Below, piece by piece: positions 55,119-64,000 of a DNA stretch of 64,000 nucleotides. This DNA comes from Riptortus pedestris (lineage: Eukaryota > Arthropoda > Insecta > Hemiptera > Alydidae). The position numbers and the translations under genes are program-made. Position 1 is the first letter of the stretch; each line of letters begins with the position of its first letter. Below the pieces are notes generated by a model. It was not told the origin of the DNA. It saw only the letters and a program-made list of their open reading frames with translations, and did not search any database. The stretch is taken from the NCBI GenBank assembly GCA_019009955.1, contig CM032231.1, positions 104,669,501 through 104,733,500 on the forward strand, written 5' to 3'.

Positions 55119-58100
55119 TAGCAAAGGTACCCGGCTTCGCTCGGGAAATCATTTGAGACGGAAAGATTTTATTTTGTTTTTGGCAATGCTTCTATGTGTA
55201 AAATTGCTCTTCCGGCTGGGCGCACTTTTCCCCGTAAGGGTCAATTGGGCGACTTATGGAGAAAAAAATTTTTAGATTTGAAGAATAAGTGGAAATAAGT
55301 CTCTAATCATTCCCTCTCCACTGTTTGACACACCGTGAACAATTCAAATCTTAATCATGGATAGCATTTATTATAATTAAATATCATCTTTAATGTACGT
55401 ATTTTGTATATACAATCTTGCTAATATACCCGGCAATGCCCGGGAAATCATCGTTGACCAACTAATGATTGTATTTTTATAGAAAATCGTTGAAAAACCA
55501 ATTGGAATCGGAATATCACAATTTTTCATTTCAGGCCTCCCTCATAACCACCACTCCCGTTTGGACCTAAAAGTTTTAATATATTTTATAATCATGGAAA
55601 AATTAATGCTAATTCACATTCCGAGTTTTTTTAAGTTTGGTATATTAACCGATATATTTGCATTTTTATGAAGTCTGTGGTCGGGTATAGTTCGGATTAG
55701 GTTGGCCATTTCCGCCAGTACTCGGCTCAGGTGGACGCTTCTTCTAACCTTATCTGTCGTTTCTAACCTTACCTTACCTTCATTACTTTGTGAGATTTAT
55801 GCAAATAGGTTCTGTTCATCCGCACCCCCCCCCCTTCATTACTTCTTGGACTACTAAAATTTGAGTTATTAAAATATAAATTATTGTTACAATTCAGAAG
55901 CCGTTTCAGTTGGGAATTGATTTTAATTAATTGAACGATTTCTCATTACCGTTTGTATTTAATCACGGTGGTATTGTGTTACCAGTATGCAGATTTCTCT
56001 ATTGTAAAACTTCACATGGGAAATCTGCTTAGTTTACGCAGCGCCTGCGTGACGGACTTTTTTATTTGGCACTAAAGACTCAACCGAATTAAACCAAACT
56101 CGGTATGTGAATTAGTACTAACGCCTTCATTATAATAAGCTATACTAACATTTCTAGGGACCGGCAGGAGGTGGGGTTATAAGGAAGGCCTGAAATTAAT
56201 AATAGTGATATTTCGTTTCCTATTGCATGTTCGGCAAATATCCACATAACAAAAGTTGTTTACTTTGTTATTTAGAGAAACTTTTTTTTATATACACTAT
56301 CATCGTATACCAAAGTATAAAGGCGTTATATGCTAAAAATTATAGCGGGAGACAACAATTTTATTTGGCACAAAAGACTCAACCGAAATAAATAAAACAC
56401 TCAGTATGTGTATTAGCACTAACGCCTTCCTTATAATAAGCCATGCTAACATTTCTAGGGACGGGCAGGAGTGGGGGTTATAAGGGAGGCCTGAAATTAA
56501 TAATAATGATTTCCTATTGGGGTTTCGGCAAATATGCACATAACAAAAGTTGTTTATTTTGTTATTTAGAGAAATTTGCTCAACACTTCTTTTCAATATG
56601 AACTATCAGGTACTTCACCTGGAAAAATTAATTCAAATGTATGTTAATAATTTGTCCTTAATAATTCAAATCTATGCATAATGCACAGGAAACGGGAAAT
56701 ATGACAATATGGAGGACAGTGAAGTCTTACATAAAAAATTAATTTTATTATTAACAAATCCACAGAAACGACGGGTATTAACCCTAATCACTGGGACGGG
56801 ACCCTAATCACTGGGACGGGACCCTAATCACTGGGACGGAACCTTATCTGTCGTTTCTAACCTTACCTTACCTTCATTACTTTGTGAGATTTATGCAAAT
56901 AGGTTCTGTTCATCCGCGCCCCCCCCCCTTCATTACTTCTTGGACTACTAAAATTTGAGTTATTAAAATATAAATTATTGTTACAATTCAGAAGCCGTTT
57001 CAGTTGGGAATTGATTTTAATTAATTGAACGATTTCTCATTACCGTTTGTATTTAATCACGGTGGTATTGTGTTACCAGTATGCAGATTTCTCTATTGTA
57101 AAACTTCACATGGGAAATCTGCTTAGTTTACGCAGCCCCTGCGTGACGGACTTTTTTATTTGGCACAAAAACTCAACCGAACTAAACCGAACTCGGTATA
57201 TGAGTTAGCACTAACGCCTTCCTTATAATAAGCCATACTAACGTTTCCAGGGACGGGCAGGAGTGGGGGTTATAAGGAAGGACTGAAATTAAAAATAGCT
57301 ATATTTCGTTTCCTATTGGTTTTTAGGCCAATATCCACATAACAAGAGTTATTTATTATATTATTTAGAGTAACTTCTCTTATATACACTTTCGTCGTAT
57401 TACGAACTTTAAATGCGTTATACGCTAAAAACTATAGCGGGAGTCAAGAATTTTATTTGGCACAAAAGACTAAACCGAACTAGATAAAACTCGGTACATG
57501 TGTTAGCACAAACACCTTCATTATAACAAGCCATACCAACATTTCTAGGGGCGGGCAGGAGGAAGGGTTGTAGGGGAGGCCTGTAATTAAAAATAGCGAT
57601 ATTTCGTTTCCTATTGGTTTTTCGGAAAATGTGCATATAACAAAAATTGTTTACTGTGTTATTTACTTTTGTCATATAACAAAGTATAAACGAGATATAC
57701 ACTAAAACTTTAGCGGGAGCCAACAATTTTATTGGGCACTAACGATTGAACCGAACTTAACATAACTAGGTATGTCAATTAGCATTAATTCTTCCATGAT
57801 TATAAGCTAAATTAAAAATTTTCGGTTAGAACGGGAGTCCAACATTTTAGAACAAGCCATACCAACATTTCTAGGGACGGACAGGAGTGGGGGGTTATAA
57901 GGGAGGCCTGAAATAAAAATTCGCGATATTTCATTCTCTATTTGTTTTTCGACAAAAGTGCACATTACAAAAGTTGTTTACTTTGTTATTTAGATTAACT
58001 ATTGTTTTATACATTTCTCCAGGAACAATGTGTGGAGCAAGTAATTTGCGTAGAAATATTGATATGCTCAACAATTCATTCCAATTTGAACTATCAGGTT

Positions 58101-60892
58101 CCTCACCTGGAAAAATTAATTCAAATCTATGTTAATATTTTGTCTTTAATAACTGAAATCTATGCGTAAAGCATAGGAGATGGGAAATATAACAATGTGG
58201 AGGACAGTGAAGTCTTACATAAAAAATTAATTTTATTATTAACAAATGTCAACAACGGGTATAAACCCTAAACACTGGGACGGGTAAATGTCAAAATAGT
58301 GTGGAAAGTAAAGCCTTGCCAAAAAAATACCATCACCATTCAGCCTCAAATCAATTCCCGGGGAAGCCGGGTATCTGAGCTAGTATATATATATTCACAC
58401 ACACACATTTGTTTGTTACCTCTGTAACGGCCGCAATTTTTGTCTTATCGTTACCAGCATAAGCATTTTATGTAAAAAGAACGATCAAGTTCGTTAACGT
58501 TTGAAATCGTACCTAGGGAAGGAAAAATTGTATAGAATCAATCAAATGTTATAATCTATAAATGTGAGGTACATTTCATCTCTATATTGAATATTAACCG
58601 AGATGTTTTCCATATTTTGGTTTTCGGCCATCAATAAACCCCCACTGCTACTCATGTCGTACTAACAATAAGCTGTTATATAATGGAACACTTTATTTGA
58701 GACCTAAATACTAAATATTGTTTTCATTGAACTTTAAGTTTTTGAGGTAAATGCAAATACGTGACGCAAATGGGAAATCTGCTTAATCAACGCACCACCT
58801 GCGTGATGGACTTTTTAAATAGTAGAAATGGTTCACTGTTTATTCACTATTCCTAAAAAAAGTTAATTATTATTGTAATCATCATCTTTTGGAGGTTTTT
58901 AAATTATTTCTTCCACCTTTTATCTCAAAGCGTAGATGAATGTATTTGTTTACGGATTTGATTAAACAGGCACGTTTTTCAGGATAAATAAGCTTCAAAA
59001 CAAAGCAATATCATTTGCATACGTTGGTGAGAATCTATGCGTGACAGCAGCATTTTGTTTCTTATTATTTCTGCTACAACAGGTAACGTAACCACAAAAT
59101 AAAGATAAAATAAAATAAAGAGGTAATACATAATTATTTATTCATTGGATCTTATCCGTTGATTCCAGGAAATATCGAAAAGCCTAGTAACTGTGGTAAT
59201 GAGTGGTTGCTACATACTTATGACAGTAGCTATGATTTTTGTGATATGTTTAGGAGCAGAGGTCCTTCAGAATGAGGTATAGACTCAGAAAGTATTTATA
59301 GATGATAAAATATATTATAATAAAATTATAATTTATAAAATTATATTTATAAAAATGTTTATAGATGAGTGGCTTTATGCAATTTGTAAAAGATTTCCCT
59401 TAAGCTATTCAGTTGTAATCACTTCAAATGTCCATTGATCCTGTTAGGGCGTGCAGTTAGCTTTTGCGGTAATAATAATAGAGCTATTTCGGCACCAAAA
59501 TGTCGGGGCTGGGAAGCCATTAAATCCCGGGTTTCGGGACCAAAATGTAGAGGCGGGAAGCTTTTTAAAGGCAAGAATAAGGAGCATTAAACTGAAATAT
59601 TTACAATTTTATGGAAAGATGAGGGTGAATAATACAGTCACTATTTGAGTTCTCCTAAGAATCAAGTATATATTGAATAAGCAACATACACTTTATAGTA
59701 GGCAGCTAATTTTATACAACTTAAATCCTAAAGAATGCTGATTTAGAAACTAACCTTATGTCTAATTGAACCAAACATTAACATTTATTGATATAGAGGT
59801 TGAAAAAGAAACAAAGGAAATTTAACTTTATAAAATACTTTAGCGGCAAGCGAATAATATATATACAATATAATGATCGATCGGTCCTATATTATGAGTA
59901 CTCATTTAATAGTTTGCGTAGATAATGCTAGCATTATAAGAAGTAGTTAAACTACTACACTGTGGCGGTAGAAACGTCCCTGGAGAGGGACCAAGCCCAA
60001 CTGAGCGGTTATCTCTGAAGCGGGGAACACTACTACTGTAGCGTAGAAACGACACCGGAGAGGGGCAAAGCCCATCTGACCTGATCGCTTGGAACCAGCA
60101 GGTGCCTTCGTGAGTTAGCAACGTAGTTTCCGCTATGGGGCACCGCCTTGATGATCCCCATATGAGTGGCGGGTTTGTGAACTAAACGAGCGTGGGAAAT
60201 TCAATTCAAGACGACTGAATAGATCCTATTTCAGAGATAATGAAAATGAGATCCATTCAAAACTTGTTATGTATATAGCGGTCGAAATTTTTGTTTGATC
60301 GTTGCCAAACTCGATATATAAGCGTTTCGCGAAAAACTAAAGACCAGGGCTTCGTTAAAGCATTGATATAGCCAATCTTATTGAAAATTTAATTACCTCT
60401 AAATTTGTTATATACATATTTCCACATGAATAATAACCGAGATATTTGTATGTTTCAATTTTCAGACTTCAGTAAACCCTTACTCCTACTGATACCAAAT
60501 TAATAAAATAACTTAATTCTAAACTTAAATAACGAATATTGTTTTCAAAAGACCTCTATTATGTCAGATACTTGGAAATTCATCAATTAAGATTTCACGC
60601 TCTTGTCCCAAAAATATTTATTTCACCTATACTGTGCTCGCTATTTAACCGTTTCAATGAATAATATGCAAGATTATATTTGTTATTGACTGAAATCGGA
60701 CCTGGAATAGCTAGGGGGATTCACAATATTCAAACAATTCTAAATATTTCCGTTATACTGCGTCGAAACTTAAAATGTTATATTATTATTATTTATTAAC
60801 GTCCACTTTTTGCAACTTAGGCTAATTGGGACGGGTTATCTACAGGTTACCACCCTTTTCTAGCCAGGGTGGGATTTTAGGATGTTATTTAA

Positions 60893-60930
<38 letters not shown>

Positions 60931-61261
60931 GTTTTGAAGAGACATATCGTCATCTGCAGGGTAGGGTCGATGGACATATCAGGAAATATTTCAAAAATCG
61001 CGTCATGTGTACGACCCATTAGTATAAGGGTTTGGAGGAGGGGGGGGGGTTGCTTAAGATACTTGAGGTACAAAAAAAAATTCGTAGAACAACAGATGTA
61101 CATTATCAATTGTTTAACATGATTGGTTCTATAACATTTTAGGCGATTTCGATTCTAGCCTGGGCAAAGGAAATTATTTAGTGACGAAATTCATTAAATA
61201 ACATCCTAAAATCCCACCCTGGCTAGAAAAGGGTGGTAACCTGTAGATAACTCTTCAAAAC

Positions 61262-61306
<45 letters not shown>

Positions 61307-61886
61307 GCTTATCTGTAGCGATCGTAATTTTTGTTTGATCGTTACCAAACTCGAAATTTAAACGTTTTATCTGAAACTAAAGGTCAAGTTCCTTAGTAGA
61401 TAACACCTGACCAGTGGTAGGGAGGATTTAGATTGATTTTCGAAAATTCTTAATTTCTCCTTTATTATGCGCCGGATCGAAATATTATATAGAACCAATC
61501 TTATTCCAAATGTAATGTTCTATAGATGTTGTAATGTCCATTTTTTCATTATTTTGAGTATTAGTTTTCGGCCTTTTGTGAACCCCTACTCCTACTCATG
61601 TCATATTAGCAATCCAGACTAGTTTAAAAGTAATTGGATGTATATGTTTAGTTAAAACGTTTAATTGTGAAAGACTTTGAAGAATTTGATGTATTAGTAT
61701 AAAATCTTGAGAATTATATAAGTATGTTTTCAGAGTAAAGACCTCTTCAAGACGATGTACAACATACCTTGGTACAGGCAGAGCCCCCGAGTAAGAAAGA
61801 TATTGCTAATGATGATGAGAAGTTCTGGAAAAACGCTCAACATAAGTTATAAAAGCTATACTTTGAACTTGGCGGCTTTTGAAGAG
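53978..61886 (+). CDS. Insect odorant receptor (7tm_6 family), exons 1-4
   Basis: Exon 1 is 53978-54756 (259 residues, MAVEVVYTERFRKLLKDGG), exon 2 58983-59082, exon 3 59169-59276 and exon 4 61734-61886. All have GT/AG borders and matching phases, giving 380 residues. Several hydrophobic segments are visible (about residues 34-52, 68-85, 128-150 and 185-205, then in exons 2 and 3). The landmarks are those of insect ORs: HQQIIR ending exon 1 and RINKLQNKAISF starting exon 2, MYNIPWYRQ followed by KILLMMMRSSGKTLNIS in exon 4. ORs are ligand-gated cation-channel subunits working with Orco in sensory neuron membranes. The expected last 15-20 residues are missing from exon 4: a matching stretch at about 63036 is out of phase by one base. 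Intron 1 is 4.2 kb and full of B and H repeats. Confidence 0.88.
54932..55117 (-). mobile_element. H element, 3' part joined to family B
   Basis: TTAGCAAATCTCTCTTAAGG to (TA)n 55057-55117, then ACTAGCAAAGGTACCCGG of family B: the same arrangement as at 31338-31560. Odorant-receptor intron 1. Confidence 0.75.
55118..55639 (+). repeat. Family B repeat, with two start-like segments
   Basis: ACTAGCAAAGGTACCCGGCT at 55118 and TTGCTAATATACCCGGCAAT at about 55423. The second is followed by the unit body up to GAGTTTTTTTAAG, where H begins. Confidence 0.65.
55640..56059 (-). mobile_element. H element, 5' part
   Basis: TATTAACCGATATATTTGCA through the extra CTCGGCTCAGGTGG segment to CGCCTGCGTGACGGAC. 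55747-56059 is almost identical to 56841-57151. Confidence 0.8.
56781..56841. repeat. 20-bp minisatellite, three units
   Basis: ACCCTAATCACTGGGACGGG repeated three times in a row (last unit ends GGA). The single-copy form occurs in other B elements, so this is a local expansion. Confidence 0.85.
56841..57151 (-). mobile_element. H element, 5' part, duplicate of 55747-56059
   Basis: Begins at CCTTATCTGTCGTTTCTAAC and differs from the other copy at only a few positions. Both copies are followed by TTTATTTGGCAC of family B. Confidence 0.8.
58408..58810 (-). mobile_element. H element, from the microsatellite to the 5' end
   Basis: TTTGTTTGTTACCTCTGTAA to ACCACCTGCGTGATGGA; the G-rich block is deleted. 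Confidence 0.7.
59500..59575. repeat. Imperfect tandem duplication of about 45 bp
   Basis: CACCAAAATGTCGGGGCTGG-GAAGC and GGACCAAAATGTAGAGGCGG-GAAGC follow each other in odorant-receptor intron 3. Confidence 0.6.
59950..60105. repeat. Imperfect tandem duplication of about 75 bp, GC-rich
   Basis: CTACTACACTGTGGCGGTAG-AAACG...GAGAGGGACCAAGCCC and CTACTACTGTAGCGTAG-AAACG...GAGAGGGGCAAAGCCC. No recognisable gene. Confidence 0.6.
60215..60600 (-). mobile_element. H element, diverged
   Basis: ATAATGAAAATGAGATCCAT, TATATAGCGGTCGAAATTTT and TAATAACCGAGATATTTG are recognisable. Confidence 0.6.
60783..60897 (-). mobile_element. SINE, 3' half, odorant-receptor intron 3
   Basis: ATTATTATTTATTAACGTCC to ATTTTAGGATGTTATTTAAT. 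Confidence 0.75.
60897..61016 (+). mobile_element. H element, 3' fragment
   Basis: (TA)n 60897-60923, then TTTTGAAGAGACATATCGTC to GCGTCATGTGTACGACCC. Confidence 0.6.
61141..61252 (+). mobile_element. SINE, B-box to body, inverted against 60783-60897
   Basis: GATTTCGATTCTAGCCTGGG to AAAAGGGTGGTAACCTGTAG. The two copies face each other across about 240 bases containing H sequence. Confidence 0.75.
61256..61618 (-). mobile_element. H element, middle part
   Basis: (TA)n 61264-61303, TAGCGATCGTAATTTTTGTT through TTGTGAACCCCTACTCCTAC. It ends 116 bases before odorant-receptor exon 4. Confidence 0.7.
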
Positions 61887-61948
61887 GTATAATAAACATA
61901 TTTATTCAATTATATCCGATCTCATGCATGTCCCGTGAATCCAGAAAG

Positions 61949-62601
61949 TCCGTCACGCAGGGGCTGCGTAAACTAAGCAGATTTCCCATGTAAAGTTTTA
62001 CAATAGAGAAATCTGCATACTGGTAACAACACCACCGTGAATAAATACAAACGGCAATGAGAAATCTTTCAGTTAATTTTAATAAATTCCCAACCGAAAC
62101 GGCTTCTGAATTGTAAGAATAATTTATAGTTTAATAACTCAAATTTTAGTAGTCCAAAAACTAAAGAAGGGGGGGGGCGGATGAACAGAACGTATTTGCA
62201 TAAATCTCACAAAGTAAGGAAGGTAAGGTAAGGTTAGAAACGACAGGTTAGGTTAGAGGAAGCTTCCACCACAGCCAGGCAGTTACGGAAACCGAACTAA
62301 TCCGAAGCATACCCGACCACATGTCCCAGAGACTTCATAAAAATGCAAATATCTCAATTAATATTCAAGATAGAGGATAAATGTATAAATTTATATTTAT
62401 AGAAAATTTAATTTGCAAGAAGATTGGTTCTATACAATTTTTCGATCCGATGCATAATAACGGAGATATGTCGATAACCCCCCCCCTCCCTTTGGTCTGA
62501 TTTCAGCCATTAACGAACTTGATCTGTTTTTTTATATAATACGGTTAAATATCGATTTTCGTAACGATTAAACAAAACTTGCAACCGCTAGAGCGTTAAC
62601 A

Positions 62602-62654
<53 letters not shown>

Positions 62655-62674
62655 TTTTCGAAAATCGCGTCATG
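61949..62674 (+). mobile_element. H element, long form, lacking the 3' end
   Basis: TCCGTCACGCAGGGGCTGCG start, the extra GAAGCTTCCACCACAGCC segment, C-rich block about 62467-62490, (TA)n 62605-62650. Broken at AAATCGCGTCATGC. Confidence 0.8.
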
Positions 62675-63035
62675 CACGCAGATACCACAAAATCCCAGCT
62701 TCTGTTTAAGCTATAGGTAAAATCACTTGCCAAAGAAACATTTTTGTCTGCTGGAGAACTCAGAGACACAGACTCTGACCGAAGCTTTTGTCTCTATTTG
62801 GTCCATGACATATATGGTATCACATATTGTATTATTAGGGTAATTCCTTCCAGTCATGCTCTTGTGATGCCAATGATGAAGTCGGGAGTAATATTTTTAA
62901 ATTCATTCTACAAGTGAGTTTCTGGAACCAAAAAATATTTTTTAATCGAAATTTTTGTATTCGTAATTACGCAGCCCATAAGGTGTATAACCGAATTGTA
63001 TTAATTAATAATAAATTTATTTTTGACTATTCTTA

Positions 63036-63170
63036 GTGATGACCGCAGTTGGAGCTATCTTTGTGATGAGGCTGTCGTTCACTAAGGTTGAAGTAAAACT
63101 ATTTCAGCTTGCCGCCATTTTGGTGCAATTTGATACCTTTTTCAAGCCAAACCGGAGGCATGGAAGGTAG
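63036..63170 (+). other. Candidate last exon of the odorant receptor, phase problem
   Basis: The frame GTG ATG ACC from 63036 reads VMTAVGAIFVMRLSFTKV and stays open to a TAG at about 63169. It fits the conserved C-terminal helix after FEE in exon 4. However, the only AG acceptor (63035-63036) leaves TG ATG, so joining to the phase-0 donor of exon 4 creates a stop at once. The downstream half of this frame lies in an inverted repeat. Either splicing is non-canonical, the sequence has a one-base error, or the gene is losing function. Confidence 0.45.
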
Positions 63171-63225
63171 GCCTTGATAAAGGTTGATAAATTGCACCGA
63201 AACGTCGTCAAGCTGAAGTAGTTTT
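63097..63225. repeat. Imperfect inverted repeat, about 55-bp arms
   Basis: AAAACTATTTCAGCTTGCCG...GGTGCAATTT and TTGATAAATTGCACCGAAAC...CAAGCTGAAGTAGTTTT. It overlaps the downstream part of the candidate last odorant-receptor exon. Confidence 0.7.
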
Positions 63226-63338
63226 AGCAGATTAAGGGAAATCAACCATTGAGGTCGTACTCATGACACAATTTTCGAAATTATTCAAATGTCCATCGAT
63301 CCTACCTAGTAGATGACGAAAATGAGGTCCATTCTAAA

Positions 63339-63401
<63 letters not shown>

Positions 63402-64000
63402 GACTGTTGCCGCTCCAGCGGTCGCAATTTCGGTTTGATCGTTACCAAATTTGGTATTTAGTCGTTTTATGCAAAAAGAAAGTTAGTTAACGACTGAAAT
63501 TGGACCAGACAGAAGGGGGGGGTGTTAGAGGGGAACAAACTTTGAAATATCTTCTTTACTATAAGTCGGACCGAAAAGGTGTATAGAATAAATTTTACTG
63601 TAAATTAAATTTACTCTAAATATTTTTATATATATTTATTCTCTATTTTCAATAAAACCGAGATATTTGCATTTTCAGTTTTCAGCCTTCAGTAAACCCC
63701 CACTTCTTTTCGTGTTATATTAACAGTACTCTGTTATATAATAAAACACATTAGTCGAAGCTTAAACCAAATATTGTTTTCCATAGACCTTTATTATACG
63801 AGATAGATGCAAATATGTTTCTTTGACCCCCCCCCCCGTCTTAAATTATTGGACTACTAATATTTGATTGATTGAGATAAAAATTATCCTCCTGTTTCAT
63901 TATAAATTACATTACTAGGTATAGTACATAGTTTTCAATAAAAATGAATATTTTATATTCTGATATGTTTCAGTTATTGTTTTTCTTTCCGGTGAGCTGT
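63224..64000 (-). mobile_element. H element, running off the right edge
   Basis: TTAGCAGATTAAGGGAAATC, (TA)n 63343-63397, G-rich block 63513-63523 and the body to CCGGTGAGCTGT at the window end. Confidence 0.82.

Larger units (their letters stand above)
56059..58383 (-). repeat. Family B repeat block, multiple tandem units
   Basis: Units begin TTTATTTGGCACAAAAGACT at about 56059, 56363, 57149 and 57450, and TTTTATTGGGCACTAACG at 57725, spaced 270-305 bases, with an H block (56841-57151) in the middle. The block ends GAAGCCGGGTATCTGAGCTAG (inverted start). It fills odorant-receptor intron 1. Confidence 0.75.

Noticed and set aside
62838..62915. Extra odorant-receptor exon (acceptor CCTTCCAG, donor GTGAGT)
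   Set aside because: Neither frame that stays open continues the receptor C-terminus, and including it does not fix the phase of the last exon.

Overview
This is an AT-rich, repeat-dense piece of an insect nuclear genome. An odorant-receptor gene (insect 7tm_6 family) and an insect-style i-type lysozyme gene, both split by phase-consistent introns, point to an insect; I cannot resolve the order. No bacterial, organellar or viral gene blocks are visible.

Host genes, all assembled here by reading exons across splice sites. (1) Minus strand, 1550-2050: the first three coding exons of the RNA polymerase III largest subunit (POLR3A/RPC1), running off the left edge. (2) Minus strand, 11837-22758: a four-exon gene for a secreted Tyr/Pro/Gln-rich protein of about 287 residues that I do not recognise. 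(3) Minus strand, 34524-34865: a small gene remnant with a 45-base intron and a basic C-terminus, unrecognised. (4) Plus strand, 36354-46387: a complete four-exon i-type lysozyme (168 residues). (5) Minus strand, 51233-51397: one exon resembling the start of a ZAD-type zinc-finger protein. (6) Plus strand, 53978-61886 and perhaps to 63170: an odorant receptor with four clear exons and a problematic last exon.

Most of the rest is transposable elements. One family, called H here, contributes about 45 copies or fragments and by eye about 20 kb. Its ends, subterminal inverted repeats, 3' hairpin, internal (TA)n tract and lack of coding capacity match a Helentron-associated (INE-1/HINE-like) non-autonomous rolling-circle element. 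Other elements are: an apparently intact pogo/Tigger transposon inserted in an H copy (6079-8848); a 512-bp foldback element with an 8-bp target duplication inside another H copy (3515-4026); a decayed piggyBac element flanked by TTAA (18022-19344); a PIF/Harbinger remnant with both transposase and MADF fragments (about 39610-40540); a mariner C-terminal fragment; non-LTR retrotransposon C-terminal fragments; about 14 tRNA-derived SINE copies; and a second repeat family, B, built of about 300-bp tandem units.

Introns and intergenic space are filled by the same families, often nested or joined head-to-tail or in inverted orientation at (TA)n tracts. No operon-like, CRISPR or antiviral system is visible. 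The most novel material is the H family's architecture, the unrecognised secreted protein and the nested transposon history.
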